From: Mactra quadrangularis
Lineage: Eukaryota; Mollusca; Bivalvia; Venerida; Mactridae
Assembly (NCBI GenBank): GCA_025267735.1
Contig: CM046297.1
Location: 21,788,011-21,852,010 of the forward strand
Reading direction: 5' to 3'
DNA length: 64,000 bases
Made by a program: the position numbers and the translations under genes
Shown: in pieces, positions 46,216-57,549 of the stretch
Numbering within the stretch: position 1 is the stretch's first letter
How the letters are laid out: each line of letters opens with the position of its first letter
The notes under the pieces: generated by a model
The model's input: the letters and a program-made list of their open reading frames with translations, nothing else
What the model was told of the DNA's origin: nothing
Databases searched by the model: none

Positions 46216-49200
46216 TCTATTCGAAACTCTATTAAAGACTTCAGTCACATTCTTAATGCATATATATGATTTTGCGAATAGACTTCTGAATAGACATTTG
46301 AATGGACAGCTCTCTATTTGGAACTCTATAAGAGACTTCTGACTCATTTTGAATGCATATACATGATTTTGCGAATAGACTTCTGAATAGACATTTGAAT
46401 GGACATCTGTCTATTCACGCACCTTTATAATAGACTTCAGTCACATTCTTTATGCATATATATGATTTTGCGAATAGACTTCTGAATGGACTTTTAAATT
46501 GACAGATCTCTATTCGCAACTATATAATAGACTTCAGACTCATTCTGAATGCATATACATGATTTTGCGAATAGACTTCTGAATAGACATTTGAATGGAC
46601 ATCTGTCTATTCGCAACTTTATAATAGACTTTAGTCACATTCTTAGTGCATATATATGATTTTGCAAATAGACTTCTGAATAGAATTTCGAATGGACAGC
46701 TCTCTATTGGCAACTTTATAATAGACTTTAGTCACATTCTTAATGCATGTATATGATTTTGCGAATAGACTTCTGAATAGACTTTTGAACGGACAGCTCT
46801 CTATTCGAAACTCTATCAAAGACTTCTGACTCATTCTGAACGCATTTACCAGGTTTTGCGAATAGACTTCTGAATAGACTTTTGAATGGACATCTGTCTA
46901 TTCGAAACTCTATAATAGACTTCAGACACATTCTAAATGCATATATATGATTTTTCGAATAGACTTCTGAATAGACATTTGAAAGGACATCTATCTATTT
47001 GAAACTATATAAAAGGCTTCTGACTCATTTTGAATGCATATATATGATTTTGCGAATAGTCTTCTGAATAGACTTTTGAATGGACAGCTCTCTATTCGAA
47101 ACTCTATAATAGGCTTAAGACTCATTCTGAAGGTATATACATGATTTTGCGAATAGTCTACTGAATAGACATTTGAATAGACATCTGTCTATTCGCAACT
47201 TTATCATAGACTTCAGTCACATGCTTAATGCATATATATAATTTTGCGAATAGACTTCTGAATAGACTTTTGAATGGACAGCTCTCTATTCGTAACTCTA
47301 TAATAGGCTTAAGACTCATTCCTAATGCATATATATGATTTTGCGAATAGACTTCTGAATAGACATTTGAATGGACAGCTCTCTATTCGCAACTTTATAA
47401 TAGACTTCAGTCACATGCTTAATGCATATATATAATTTTGCGAATAGATTTCTGAATAGACTTTTGAATGGACAGCTCTCTATTCGTAACTCTATAAAAG
47501 ACTTCTGACTCATTCTGAACGCATTTACCAGGTTTTGCGAATAGACTTCTGAACAGACAGGACATCTATCTATTTGAAACTATATAAAAGGCTTCTGACT
47601 CATTTTGAATGCATATATATGATTTTGCGAATAGTCTTCTGAATAGACTTTTGAATGGACAGCTCTCTATTCGAAACTCTATAATAGGCTTAAGACTCAT
47701 TCTGAAGGTATATACATGATTTTGCGAATAGTCTACTGAATAGACATTTGAATGGATAGCTCTCTATTCGAAACTCTATTAAAGACTTCAGTCACATTCT
47801 TAATGCATATATATGATTTTGCGAATAGACTTCTGAATAGACATTTGAATGGACAGCTCTCTATTTGGAACTCTATAAGAGACTTCTGACTCATTTTGAA
47901 TGCATATACATGATTTTGCGAATAGACTTCTGAATAGACATTTGAATGGACATCTGTCTATTCACGCACCTTTATAATAGACTTCAGTCACATTCTTTAT
48001 GCATATATATGATTTTGCGAATAGACTTCTGAATGGACTTTTAAATTGACAGATCTCTATTCGCAACTATATAATAGACTTCAGACTCATTCTGAATGCA
48101 TATACATGATTTTGCGAATAGACTTCTGAATAGACATTTGAATGGACATCTGTCTATTCGCAACTTTATAATAGACTTTAGTCACATTCTTAGTGCATAT
48201 ATATGATTTTGCAAATAGACTTCTGAATAGAATTTCGAATGGACAGCTCTCTATTGGCAACTTTATAATAGACTTTAGTCACATTCTTAATGCATGTATA
48301 TGATTTTGCGAATAGACTTCTGAATAGACTTTTGAATGGACAGCTCTCTATTCGAAACTCTATCAAAGACTTCTGACTCATTCTGAACGCATTTACCAGG
48401 TTTTGCGAATAGACTTCTGAATAGACTTTTGAATGGACATCTGTCTATTCGAAACTCTATAATAGACTTCAGACACATTCTAAATGCATATATATGATTT
48501 TTCGAATAGACTTCTGAATAGACATTTGAAAGGACATCTATCTATTTGAAACTACACTGGAACCTCGCTTAAAGACCACCCCGATTCAAGGACCACCCCG
48601 CTAAAAAGACCAGTTTTGAAAAGAACGGAATTTTTTGCTCTTTATTTAATGGTCTTTAACCCCGAAATTAGGACCACCCCGCTACTCCGTAATACGACCA
48701 CTTCTTGCTGACAAAACTCTTTGAATGCGTGCATTTTGACCCCGCTAAAAAGACCACTTAAAATTCGCGAAATATTCGTCGAGCGACCGGCAGTCTGACT
48801 ATGGTATATGTTTTTCACACCTGTGTAGATAATACGCTGCACCCATTGTTTGAAAACAAAGGATTTCAATCTGTTAGATATCTAATAATTAAGGGGTATA
48901 AACACGCCTGTTTAACTAACAATGTGACACTTGCATAATCTAGGGGTCATTTTCCTATCCAATACACACCATTTAAATTGAATCCATTGAAAATAATTGA
49001 TAAAACAACAAAATCTTTCGAAAACGAAAGTAGACGCGTCACGTGATACAAATACATTTTTAATGTTAAATTGTTAATGTGGTACAAGTTTTAGTGTTCT
49101 GAGAATAGCAAATCCGAAATGGAAGCTCATTAGCGTAAATTCGACGGAAAGATCAAATATTTGTTGCTGGTCTAATATAAATTCCATTGTTTTTTTTTCG

Positions 49201-50430
49201 GTCTACGGAAATAGCCGAGTGATTACGATTAGAGAGCGTCAGTACCGAATAAAGTCCGTCATACGGTCCGGTAGGCGATACAGTTCATTTTGACCGTTCC
49301 CGTACGTGATCGCCGATGCACGCGATATATACTGTTGAATAATAACGAAGTTGAACTCAATTATTTTTTATAAATAGTGTTATTCATAATAAAATTTGAA
49401 AATCTAATGCAATGAGAAAACTGTTCTCTTGATAATGACTAATTAGTATAAGCTTATTACACCCACTAAGCTCATTACACCCAATATGTTTTCAAATGAT
49501 TCTTTAAGCAAGGACTCTTTATAACATGTTATAAAGGGTCCTTGTTTTAAGTTTACAAAGTATATGTCAGACAATCTTTGTTCTATGAATTATGCTAGAC
49601 CAATTTATCCGCTAATAAGACCACCCCGCTAATAAGACCACTTTTTAAAAGAACGGTCAGTGGTCTTAATAGAGGGGTTCCAGTGTATATAAAAGGATTC
49701 TGACTCATTTTGAATGCATATATATGATTTTGCGAATAGTCTTCTGAATAGACTTTTGAATGGACAGCTCTCTATTCGAAACTCTATAATAGGCTTAAGA
49801 CTCATTCTGAAGGTATATACATGATTTTGCGAATAGTCTACTGAATAGACATTTGAATAGACATCTGTCTATTCGCAACTTTATCATAGACTTCAGTCAC
49901 ATGCTTAATGCATATATATAATTTTGCGAATAGACTTCTGAATAGACTTTTGAATGGACAGCTCTCTATTCGTAACTCTATAATAGGCTTAAGACTCATT
50001 CCTAATGCATATATATGATTTTGCGAATAGACTTCTGAATAGACATTTGAATGGACAGCTCTCTATTCGCAACTTTATAATAGACTTCAGTCACATGCTT
50101 AATGCATATATATAATTTTGCGAATAGATTTCTGAATAGACTTTTGAATGGACAGCTCTCTATTCGTAACTCTATAAAAGACTTCTGACTCATTCTGAAC
50201 GCATTTACCAGGTTTTGCGAATAGACTTCTGAACAGACAGGACATCTATCTATTTGAAACTATATAAAAGGCTTCTGACTCATTTTGAATGCATATATAT
50301 GATTTTGCGAATAGTCTTCTGAATAGACTTTTGAATGGACAGCTCTCTATTCGAAACTCTATAATAGGCTTAAGACTCATTCTGAAGGGAATAGACATTT
50401 GAATAGACATCTGTCTATTCGCAACTTTAT
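46216..50430 (-). repeat. Recent ~1547-bp tandem duplication within the right arm
   Basis: Sequence from ~46216 reappears at ~47766, and frames at 46643-46834 and 46740-46931 recur nearly unchanged at 48190-48381 and 48287-48478. After the insertion at 48555, the second copy resumes: 47322-47513 equals 50002-50193, a shift of 2680 = 1547 + 1133. The period is about sixteen 97-bp units, consistent with unequal exchange in register. Confidence 0.88.
48555..49685. mobile_element. 1131-bp TA-target element (CACTGGAACC ends)
   Basis: The ends CACTGGAACCTCGCTTAAAG and TTAATAGAGGGGTTCCAGTG are inverted. Subterminal ACCACCCCGCTAA words are repeated on both sides. TA flanks each end, and the intact target (GAAACTATATAAAAGG) is preserved in the sister duplicate near 47575, which proves the boundaries. 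The TA target points to the Tc1/mariner/pogo group. There is no transposase ORF, so it is non-autonomous. Confidence 0.93.
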
Positions 50431-52029
50431 CATAGACTTCAGTCACATGCTTAATGCATATATATAATTTTGCGAATAGACTTCTGAATAGACATTTGAA
50501 TGGACAGCTCTCTATTCGCAACTTTATAATAGACTTCAGTCACATGCTTAATGCATATATATAATTTTGCGAATAGATTTCTGAATAGACTTTTGAATGG
50601 ACAGCTTTCTATTCGAAACTCTATAAAAGACTTCTTACTCAATCTGAATGCATATACATAATTTTGCGAATAGACTTCTGAATGGACATTTAAATGGACA
50701 TCTTTTTATTTGCTACTTCATGATAGACTTCAGACACATTCTCAATGCAAATATATTAATTTTCGAATAGACTTCTGAATAGACATTTGAATGGACAGCT
50801 CTCTATTCGAAACTCTATAAAAGACTTCTGACTAATTCTGAATGCATATACATAATTTTGCGAATAGACTTCTGAATAGACTTCTGAATAGACATTTGAA
50901 TGGACATTTGTCTATTCGCAACTTTATAATACACTTCAGACACATTCCTAATAATTTTGCGAATAGACTTCTAAATAGACTTTTGAATGGACAGCTCTCT
51001 ATTCGAAACTCTTTAAACGATATCAGACTCATTCTGCAAGCATATACATGATTTTTCGAATAGACTTCTGAATAGACATTTGAATGGACATCTGTCTATT
51101 TGCAACTTCACAATAGACTACAGACACATTCTTAATGCGTATATATGATTTTGCGAATAAACTTCTGAATAGACTTTTGAATGGACATCTCTCTATTCGA
51201 AACTCTATAATAGACTTCTGCCTCATTCTGAACGCATTTTCGATTTTTTCGAATAGACTTTTGAATAGACTTTGAATGGACATCTTTCTATTCGCTACTT
51301 TAAAATAGCCGTCAGACACATTCTAAATGCGTATTTGCATATGATGTTGCGAATAGACTTCTGAATAGACATTTGAATGGACACCTGTGTATTTGCTACT
51401 GATTGTTAGTTCTGACTCATTCTGAACGCATTCACCAAATTTTGCGAATAGATTTCTGAATAGACTTTTGAATGGACAGCTCTCTATTCGAACTCTATAA
51501 TAGACTTCTGACCCATTCTGGACGCATTCACCAGATTTTGCGAATAGACTTCTGAATAGACATTTAAATGGACATCTGTCTATTTGCAACTTTAAAATAG
51601 ACTACAGACAAATTCTTTATGCATATATATGATTTTGCGAATAGACTTCTAAATAGACTTTTGAATGGACAGCTGTCTATTTGAAAATCTATAATAGAAT
51701 TCTGACTCATTCCGAATGCATTCACCAGATATTTCAAATAGTCTTTTGAATAGACATTTGAATGGATATCTATCAATTCCCAACTTAATAATAGACTTCA
51801 GACACAGTCTTAAGGCACATATATGATTTTGCGAATAGATATCCGAAAAGACATTTGAATGGACATTTGTCCCTGGATTTTTGGGAATAGACATCTTGAT
51901 CATTAAGATTTCATTACTATGTTTTTGCGAATAAACTTCTGAATAGACTTTTGAAAGGACATTTGTCTCTTTGCGTATTCCACGAAAAGACTTTTAAATC
52001 TGTTTGATTGCATTACTGTTTTTTTCGAA

Positions 52030-52339
52030 TAGACTTCGGAATAGACTTTTGAATGGACATTTGTCTATTTATGTATTCTATGAAAAGACTTTTAAATATG
52101 TTTTATTGAACTAGTGCTTTTTTTCGAATAGACTTCTGAATAGATTTCCGAATAGACAGCTGTCTTTTCGGCATTTTGTGTACAGATTTTTGTACAGATA
52201 TTTGAACTTTCCTATATCAATGTATACAGTAAATGCGAATAGATTTCTGCATGAATAGATTTCTCAATACATAGCTGTCCATTGAGCGAATAGACTTTTG
52301 AATAGAGAATAGACAATAGATCGCTAACTTCACAGACCT
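52030..52339 (-). repeat. Right terminal inverted repeat of the giant element
   Basis: The inverse of 30749-31060. Landmarks in plus-strand order are CTTTTAAATATGTTTTATTG, GACAGCTGTCTTTTCGGCAT, CAATGTATACAGTAAATGCG and GCTAACTTCACAGACCT. The target duplication CTAATGAA follows immediately. Confidence 0.9.
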
Positions 52340-52458
52340 CTAATGAAACATTTTATTGTCTTTACTTAGAATATCAGTAATAAAACCGAGGATTCCAACT
52401 GATATGACGTACGTATCAAATGAATCTTCTCACGTTTCATCAAGGAAAGATAATTGAC
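52340..52458. mobile_element. Right half of the MITE split by the giant element
   Basis: AAAACCGAGGATTCCAACTG and then GGAAAGATAATTGAC are the inverse of the terminal region of the TTA-target MITE family (compare 25985-26085). Together with 30502-30748 this reconstructs the pre-insertion locus as one short MITE. Confidence 0.7.
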
Positions 52459-52506
52459 AAATATGCCAAACTATCGTCTGAATTAACTGCCCCTTACCAC
52501 TATCGG

Positions 52507-52891
52507 GTCAGGCAAAACACAATATTTGGCGGCGCCCTCAGTTTATCCTCAGTTTGCAGAATTTTATTTTACTTTTTTCATAATACATGAGTATTTAATG
52601 TCCATGGTAAATTTGGCAGGAGTTCGGAACTATAATAGGTCATTCCACATCGATTTTTCTTTTGTACTTAAATTAAGCGAATAAATAACCAAAAACCATA
52701 TCTACATGTACAAAGTCGACACATTTCGGACGTTAAATCGCCTCTTTAGAATTTCGGATACTTTATTTAGCATAAATTTAAGCGGACGACTACAAATAAT
52801 GTACTTACTGTAATTCTATCCCTTCGATTTAAGCTTGTACAGTGAGAAATGTTTTTACATCGAGCGCCGCCATTTTTCTGCTTTGCCTGAC
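52507..52891. mobile_element. MITE, GTCAGGCAAAG family, right copy
   Basis: The ends GTCAGGCAAAACACAATATT and TTCTGCTTTGCCTGAC are inverted. Diverged from 29901-30264 but in the same orientation and with the same outside words (AGTACGACTGGGAACCAGAC). It lies just beyond the split MITE. Confidence 0.78.
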
Positions 52892-53865
52892 GTTCTTTTG
52901 CCCATCTAAGTACGACTGGGAACCAGACAAGCCTTATTACATGTATACATAAAAAGTGTTCGTTTCATAAACAAATAGAACTTCCCAGTATACAAGTTTG
53001 GGATTGGGATTGACTTCATCGTTAACTTTGCACAACTCAATGGGGATATTGTTCGTTTTTTCTCAACTGTCAAAGCTTGAATAATTTCACGGTGACTGAA
53101 TGCATTGTTTTTGTACTGGCGGCTAAATTGTTATTTAAAAAAATGTTGACTAAAACATATCACACGGCATAAGCAGCTTTTCTCGATCATAATACACATT
53201 TTCGGAAACTCATGGATGTATTACGACTATAATTTTAACGAACCCATTCACCGTGTAATTATTCATGCTTAGTTTGACAGTTGAGGAAAAACGAACAATA
53301 CTAATGGCAATAAATATTTTATTGTACAAAGCTATAAAATATCAAGGCCTATTTTCCGAATTACTAAAATAAACGTAAGACTATTAGATATTAATTTTAC
53401 GCAACATTTTGTCATCCACACCATTTTACATACTTTAGGTATTCGTTGTAGAAGTAGGAGTAAAAATTATTCTCGATCTCGCAACTTATTAAATTTAGTG
53501 TTTTGTGGCACTTTAATTATTCATACATCATTATTGATTGCAAAAAAACCCATAAATTCATAAAATTTGGTTCACTGACAATCGAATTGACCTGTGGTGA
53601 AAGTAGTACATGTATTTGTTTCAAAAGGGAAGTAACCGCTGAGGAGTTTCTCATTTGAAACACATCGGATATCTTCTATGCAGATATGCCTCGGTCATCA
53701 TGAATAGAGGAAGTATTTCTAACATTGATTCCGTTGTTAAGTGAATTTCACCGAATGTGAATTTGTGGAAATATAACCCAAATTTCAAAGAAGTATGGCT
53801 TTTGAGACATTGTTCTCGAATTGAATTTTTCTGAGTTTTGCAAACGAGTTATTCGCCGTGCCTTA
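52892..53865. other. Intergenic, nothing recognised
   Basis: AT-rich. A GGGAAGTAACCGC phrase near 53628 recurs at 54182, but no gene or element boundary is visible. Confidence 0.4.
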
Positions 53866-54930
53866 AAACGCTTCTAGCTCTTGACTTCCGTGGCTGAACT
53901 GCGTAGAAGATCTTCGAAATATTCCGAGTGGGAGTTCCGGTGAAACTTCCCTAAAGAGTTGCCGTTCTTATATTACATGTACAATCTCACTTCACTGCAA
54001 ACGTCTCGAGTGGTTTGGTAATTGTATATTATTTAATCAATCTTATAAAAAGGAGATCGGATTAATGTGAGGTTACCGCATTCTCGTACCCTGGGGTTAT
54101 CAAGATCGATCTTAGCTAGTATCGAGAATCTCGATAGTCTCTTGGAACGAGAATGGGTTACCGTGGTTCTTGTTTTAATAAAGGGAAGTAACCGCAGCGA
54201 AGAGTATGTTAAATCTCTTTCCGTAGTTATCGTTCTTACACCATATTCCTGCGTTATCATTGCGGCACTGCCAATGTCTGTCAGGGTTGCGTTGTAATTG
54301 ATGTATTAAAATTAATCGCAGTCAGATCTCTATGTACGCTTACGCCTGAACTTTTTGATGATCATGCAAGCATTGGTTTTCGCGTCTTTATGAATTTTCC
54401 CAGACTCATGGCAGCAGTTATTTGGCTATTTTTTATTTATTTATTTTGTAAAATTCAATACTATCAATAAACAGGTAAAACAAAATAATCAAATAAAATC
54501 ATTAATTTGTGACAAGAACAATATAGATTTTGACTTTCACATCGGTGACCTGAAGTATGTAAAATGGAATGAATAGCAAAAGTAAGCGTAACGTAAATGC
54601 ATGTATATATTAGACTTGATTATTTTAGTCATAATTTAGATCGTATCATCATTATGAATGCTTAAGATATGTCCCAATAGCATCAAATTAAGTGGCATAA
54701 GGTGAACGACGCAGCTCATTCCCAACCTTGTGTACTTTTCAGCGTAGGTAGCAAGTAGCAACGCGTGACGTATTGAGGAGCTTGAATGATTAATATGATT
54801 TGTCGATTGCAAATCTGCGTCGAAATTCTCCGACGTGTTCCGAAATTGGGTTACAGTGAAGTTTCCTTCCATGGTTGCCGTTTTTATATCAGACTCTTAC
54901 ATCACTGCCAATGTCTTTACGGGTGTTAGT
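53866..54930. repeat. Two or three diverged copies of a promoter-like block
   Basis: A ~120-bp order of phrases recurs near 53900-54010 and 54795-54920: CTGCGTNGAA, TTCCGA, GTGAAACTTCC or GTGAAGTTTCC, GTTGCCGTTCTTATAT or GTTGCCGTTTTTATAT, and CACTGC with a following GTCT. A partial third copy is near 54225-54290. The short CGAGAATCTCGATAG...GGAACGAGAATG block at 54118-54160 reappears near 59970-60010. The nature of the block is unknown. Confidence 0.45.
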
Positions 54931-55485
54931 AGAAGGAGAATGTAATCAATTTTATTAAAATCAGATATTGGATATGCTACCACAGTACGAGATTTGCATA
55001 TTTCTTTAAGTGGCATTCGCACATAAATCTTCGCACCGTTTACGTCACACTTTGGTACTGCACCACTGTCATCACATAAAAATTTAGCATTCGGAACCCC
55101 TCGGTCATTCGCTACGAAAAACCTCGGACAAATTTAGAAGCCATTTTGGAACTACATTTTTGTCACATTTCCAAACCGGACGGGTGTTGAAGTTAACAAA
55201 TTCAAGATCGTTTAGGCAATAAGTAATGTTTCGTTTTTTGTTCATAAATTTGAAGTAACACAGTTGAATGATATCGCTGAACAATATTTAGTTAAATATG
55301 TAGCATAGAAATTTGTTTTGACTAAAAACTGTGTGTATACTACAAGAACTTTTTTGCATAACCGTTACGTGCTTCGCCTCGCGTAGGTAGTAAAAGCCCA
55401 AGCCGCCAGGATAGACCCCCACAAATCCTTCCGAGATTATTCATTCATGAAAGGTCGAGGTGTTCCGAATGAAAAATTTAGCAGC
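54931..55485. other. Intergenic with an inverted pair of CATTCGGAAC boxes
   Basis: Box copies at 55088-55129 (plus: CATTCGGAACCCCTCGG, then CTACGAAAAACCTCGGAC) and 55424-55471 (minus) face each other across ~340 bp. No ORF. Confidence 0.5.
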
Positions 55486-56104
55486 GCTGTGACGTTTAAC
55501 GGCGCTAGACTTACCACTAAACGTCGCAACACGGCTGAAGCAGGAATAAGGCATCTATAGTGCCTACCTACCTAGATCCTACCTAACTTTGCCAAGTTGA
55601 ATGGTGGATGGTAAAGTTTCAAAAACGGTTTCTATGGACCTTATATACCTCATTAGAGTGGATGCTTTCGACCTTAAACGCATGTTAAAGCGGTTGACTT
55701 TATGTAAAAGTGACTGCTATGCACCCAAGGGTGGTTTCTAAGGATAATTCGCGGCGAAGAAATGCAAATACGACGTGGCGTAATTTAGACACTATAGTTG
55801 GTGCGACGTTTTGCGTTAGTGTTGCGACGTTAAGCTGTGTTTGCAACGTCGAGTGTTAGTTTTGCAATGTTTAGCGTCAAGTGCGACGTTTAGCGGTTGT
55901 TGCGACGTTAAATGCGTTAGTGTTGCGATGTTTAGCGGTGGTTGCGACGTCGAGCGTTATCGTTGCAATGTTTAGCGTCAATTGAGACGTTTAGTGGTTG
56001 TTGCGACGTTAAATGCGTTAGTGTTGCGATGTTTAGCGGTGGTTGCGACGTCGAGCGTTATCGTTGCAATGTTTAGCGTCAATTGAGACGTTTAGCGGCG
56101 CTAC
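55486..56104. mobile_element. Single-arm copy of the TAAACGTCGCAA fold-back family
   Basis: It starts GACGTTTAACGGCGCTAGAC and ends GACGTTTAGCGGCGCTACAG, corresponding to one arm of the element at 4176-6113 in the orientation of its right arm (5455-6113). The motif-array end contains a ~96-bp tandem duplication (about 55894-55989 and 55990-56085). The opposite arm is missing. Confidence 0.82.
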
Positions 56105-56419
56105 AGTCACTCACAATGTCACATAATACTGATTCAATGATAGAAATTAATTTTGAAAGTCTATTTTTTGTGTTCTGAAAATTTCAAAAACTGAATGCTG
56201 TATAATAGCTACATTTATTAACAGTTAACAGTATCATAAAAAATATGCAACTTTATCGATGACGTCATTTACGTTGGGGTTTTGATGACGTCACTAATTT
56301 TAGAATTTTCAGAGAACTGTAACCCAAAAGAATTATTTCCTTGCTCGCTCACAAAAATTTGGTCAAACCGCTACTCAATTAAGACTTTTAAAAAGAACAC
56401 ATGATCAACTTGTTGTGGC

Positions 56420-56718
56420 CTAAACTCTTGGGTGATAAATCGGATAAATATGTCAAGGTCCTATAAGTTGGAATCCTCGGATTTTATCTTTGAATTTCTC
56501 GTATGTTAGTATTCTCTGGTTAATTAAGATATAAATCAGTATAATGCAATATAGATATTCTTTATTCAAGCAATACTTAGCTTGTTTTCAATCGAATTCA
56601 AGGATTTACCAAATACTTATTCAAGATTGACTTTAGTAAATTAGTATTGAAGAGTAACAGTTAAATCCATAGAATCCAACTAATTGGACCTTCCCATTTG
56701 AAGAGTATACATTGTATT
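56420..56718. mobile_element. TTA-target MITE fragment
   Basis: GTCCTATAAGTTGGAATCCT at the left and TCCAACTAATTGGACC with ATTTGAAGAGTATACA at the right match 26048-26330. The outermost GGGACTT ends are degraded. It abuts the 3' end of the lectin gene and could supply its polyadenylation region. Confidence 0.7.
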
Positions 56719-56766
56719 CACTTATGATATAAAAGTTGATGGCTTCACTAAAACTAGAGTATAGCT

Positions 56767-57549
56767 CTAGTTTAAATCAATTTCACACATAGTGATTGAA
56801 ACGTCAGAACATGAACAGTCGTTCCATTCCCAGTTCCATAGGTAAACTTGAATAACACAATTACAAACATTACCATCTGGACAATATGGTTGATAGTTGC
56901 GCCATTGTGATACGCTGCCAAGCGGCGTTCCATCTTCCCATGTCCAGACTCCTGCTTCTTTAGTCAGACCAATACTTATGTTAGAAAGATTCCAGCCACT
57001 TCTAATTAAAGTATTTCCCAAGAAACTATTCATCACATTCCATTTGGAACTAGATTTCAACATAACTAATGCTGATTTCTTTTTAATGCAATAGTCACGT
57101 GACTCATCGTGTGATACCAGCGTTGCATTCACGTGAAGACAAAGGTTTGATCCTCTGACATGTACAAAGCCATTGGTTGAACAGCGTGTTTCGCCGTAGA
57201 CATAATTCTTCCAGCCAGAGTGTAGAGTTCCATCAAAATCTCGCAGAAAACCGTTACTATACAGACGACATTCTCCGAGATTTCTGTTAAAACCAAACAT
57301 TTGGCAGTCAATGATACCTTGGCATAATATACTACACTGGTATATTTTATTAATTTCCTGATATTGTCCCAACAAGAACGAGACGTTGAATTTACGATCA
57401 TCAAGAGCAGTGTTACAATACGCATGATGTTGGCGTGTCATGGCGTTGATTCGTGAGAACAAAATTCCGCATACCAAACAGAGTGTCGCGATATAACCGT
57501 ATTGCGCTCCTCGGTACCTACTTCCGGTCTGCATACTTGATGATGTCAC
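56767..57549 (-). CDS. PAN/apple plus C-type lectin domain protein
   Basis: 260 residues in one exon, the only host-type gene recognised. A hydrophobic segment at about 18-32 (YIATLCLVCGILF) acts as a signal anchor or signal peptide, so the protein is secreted or type II membrane-bound. A PAN/apple-like module follows (C45, C72, C76, C82, C94, with a GQYQEINKIYQCSILC-type core). The C-type lectin fold spans ~123-258, with C154 and C256 as the canonical long-range pair, WTWEDGTPL (202-210) and WND at 242-244. No EPN or QPD sugar-specificity motif is present, so classical calcium-dependent mannose or galactose binding is doubtful. Extra cysteines (C223, C229, C231, C245, C247) suggest additional disulphides. 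Bivalves carry large expanded families of such lectins, usually in recognition roles. ATGs at residues 6 and 37 are alternative starts, but the longest keeps the hydrophobic segment intact. Confidence 0.88.
   Translation of the reverse strand: MTSSSMQTGSRYRGAQYGYIATLCLVCGILFSRINAMTRQHHAYCNTALDDRKFNVSFLLGQYQEINKIYQCSILCQGIIDCQMFGFNRNLGECRLYSNGFLRDFDGTLHSGWKNYVYGETRCSTNGFVHVRGSNLCLHVNATLVSHDESRDYCIKKKSALVMLKSSSKWNVMNSFLGNTLIRSGWNLSNISIGLTKEAGVWTWEDGTPLGSVSQWRNYQPYCPDGNVCNCVIQVYLWNWEWNDCSCSDVSITMCEIDLN

Larger units (their letters stand above)
45736..52029 (-). repeat. Right-arm 97-bp tandem array
   Basis: The same ~97-bp unit as the left arm in opposite orientation (ATGATTTTGCGAATAGACTT, CTGAATAGACATTTGAATGG, ACAGCTCTCTATTCGAAACT). 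More than fifty units; the inner edge near 45740 is the most diverged. A 1131-bp element is inserted at 48555-49685. ORFs of 60-98 codons on both strands follow from the unit sequence. Confidence 0.92.
30749..52339. mobile_element. Giant Foldback-like element carrying a Mutator-type transposase
   Basis: The outer ends AGGTCTGTGAAGTTAGC (30749) and GCTAACTTCACAGACCT (to 52339) are inverted and remain ~90% identical for roughly 300 bp. CTAATGAA flanks both ends (30741-30748 and 52340-52347), extendable to 9 bp if the first A is excluded from the left end. Next come arms of ~97-bp tandem units in opposite orientation (left ~3.8 kb without its insertion, right ~5.5 kb without its insertion). The central core at 39186-45735 carries a DDE transposase-like gene. 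Mutator-type elements make 8-11 bp target duplications, and Drosophila Foldback elements combine tandem-repeat inverted arms with the Mutator-related NOF gene. The fit is good, but whether this transposase moves these ends is inference. Confidence 0.85.

Noticed and set aside
30749..52339. Interpretation as two unrelated satellite blocks facing each other by chance
   Set aside because: The outermost ~300 bp are non-array sequence, collinear and inverted, and an exact 8-bp duplication plus a split MITE mark both ends.
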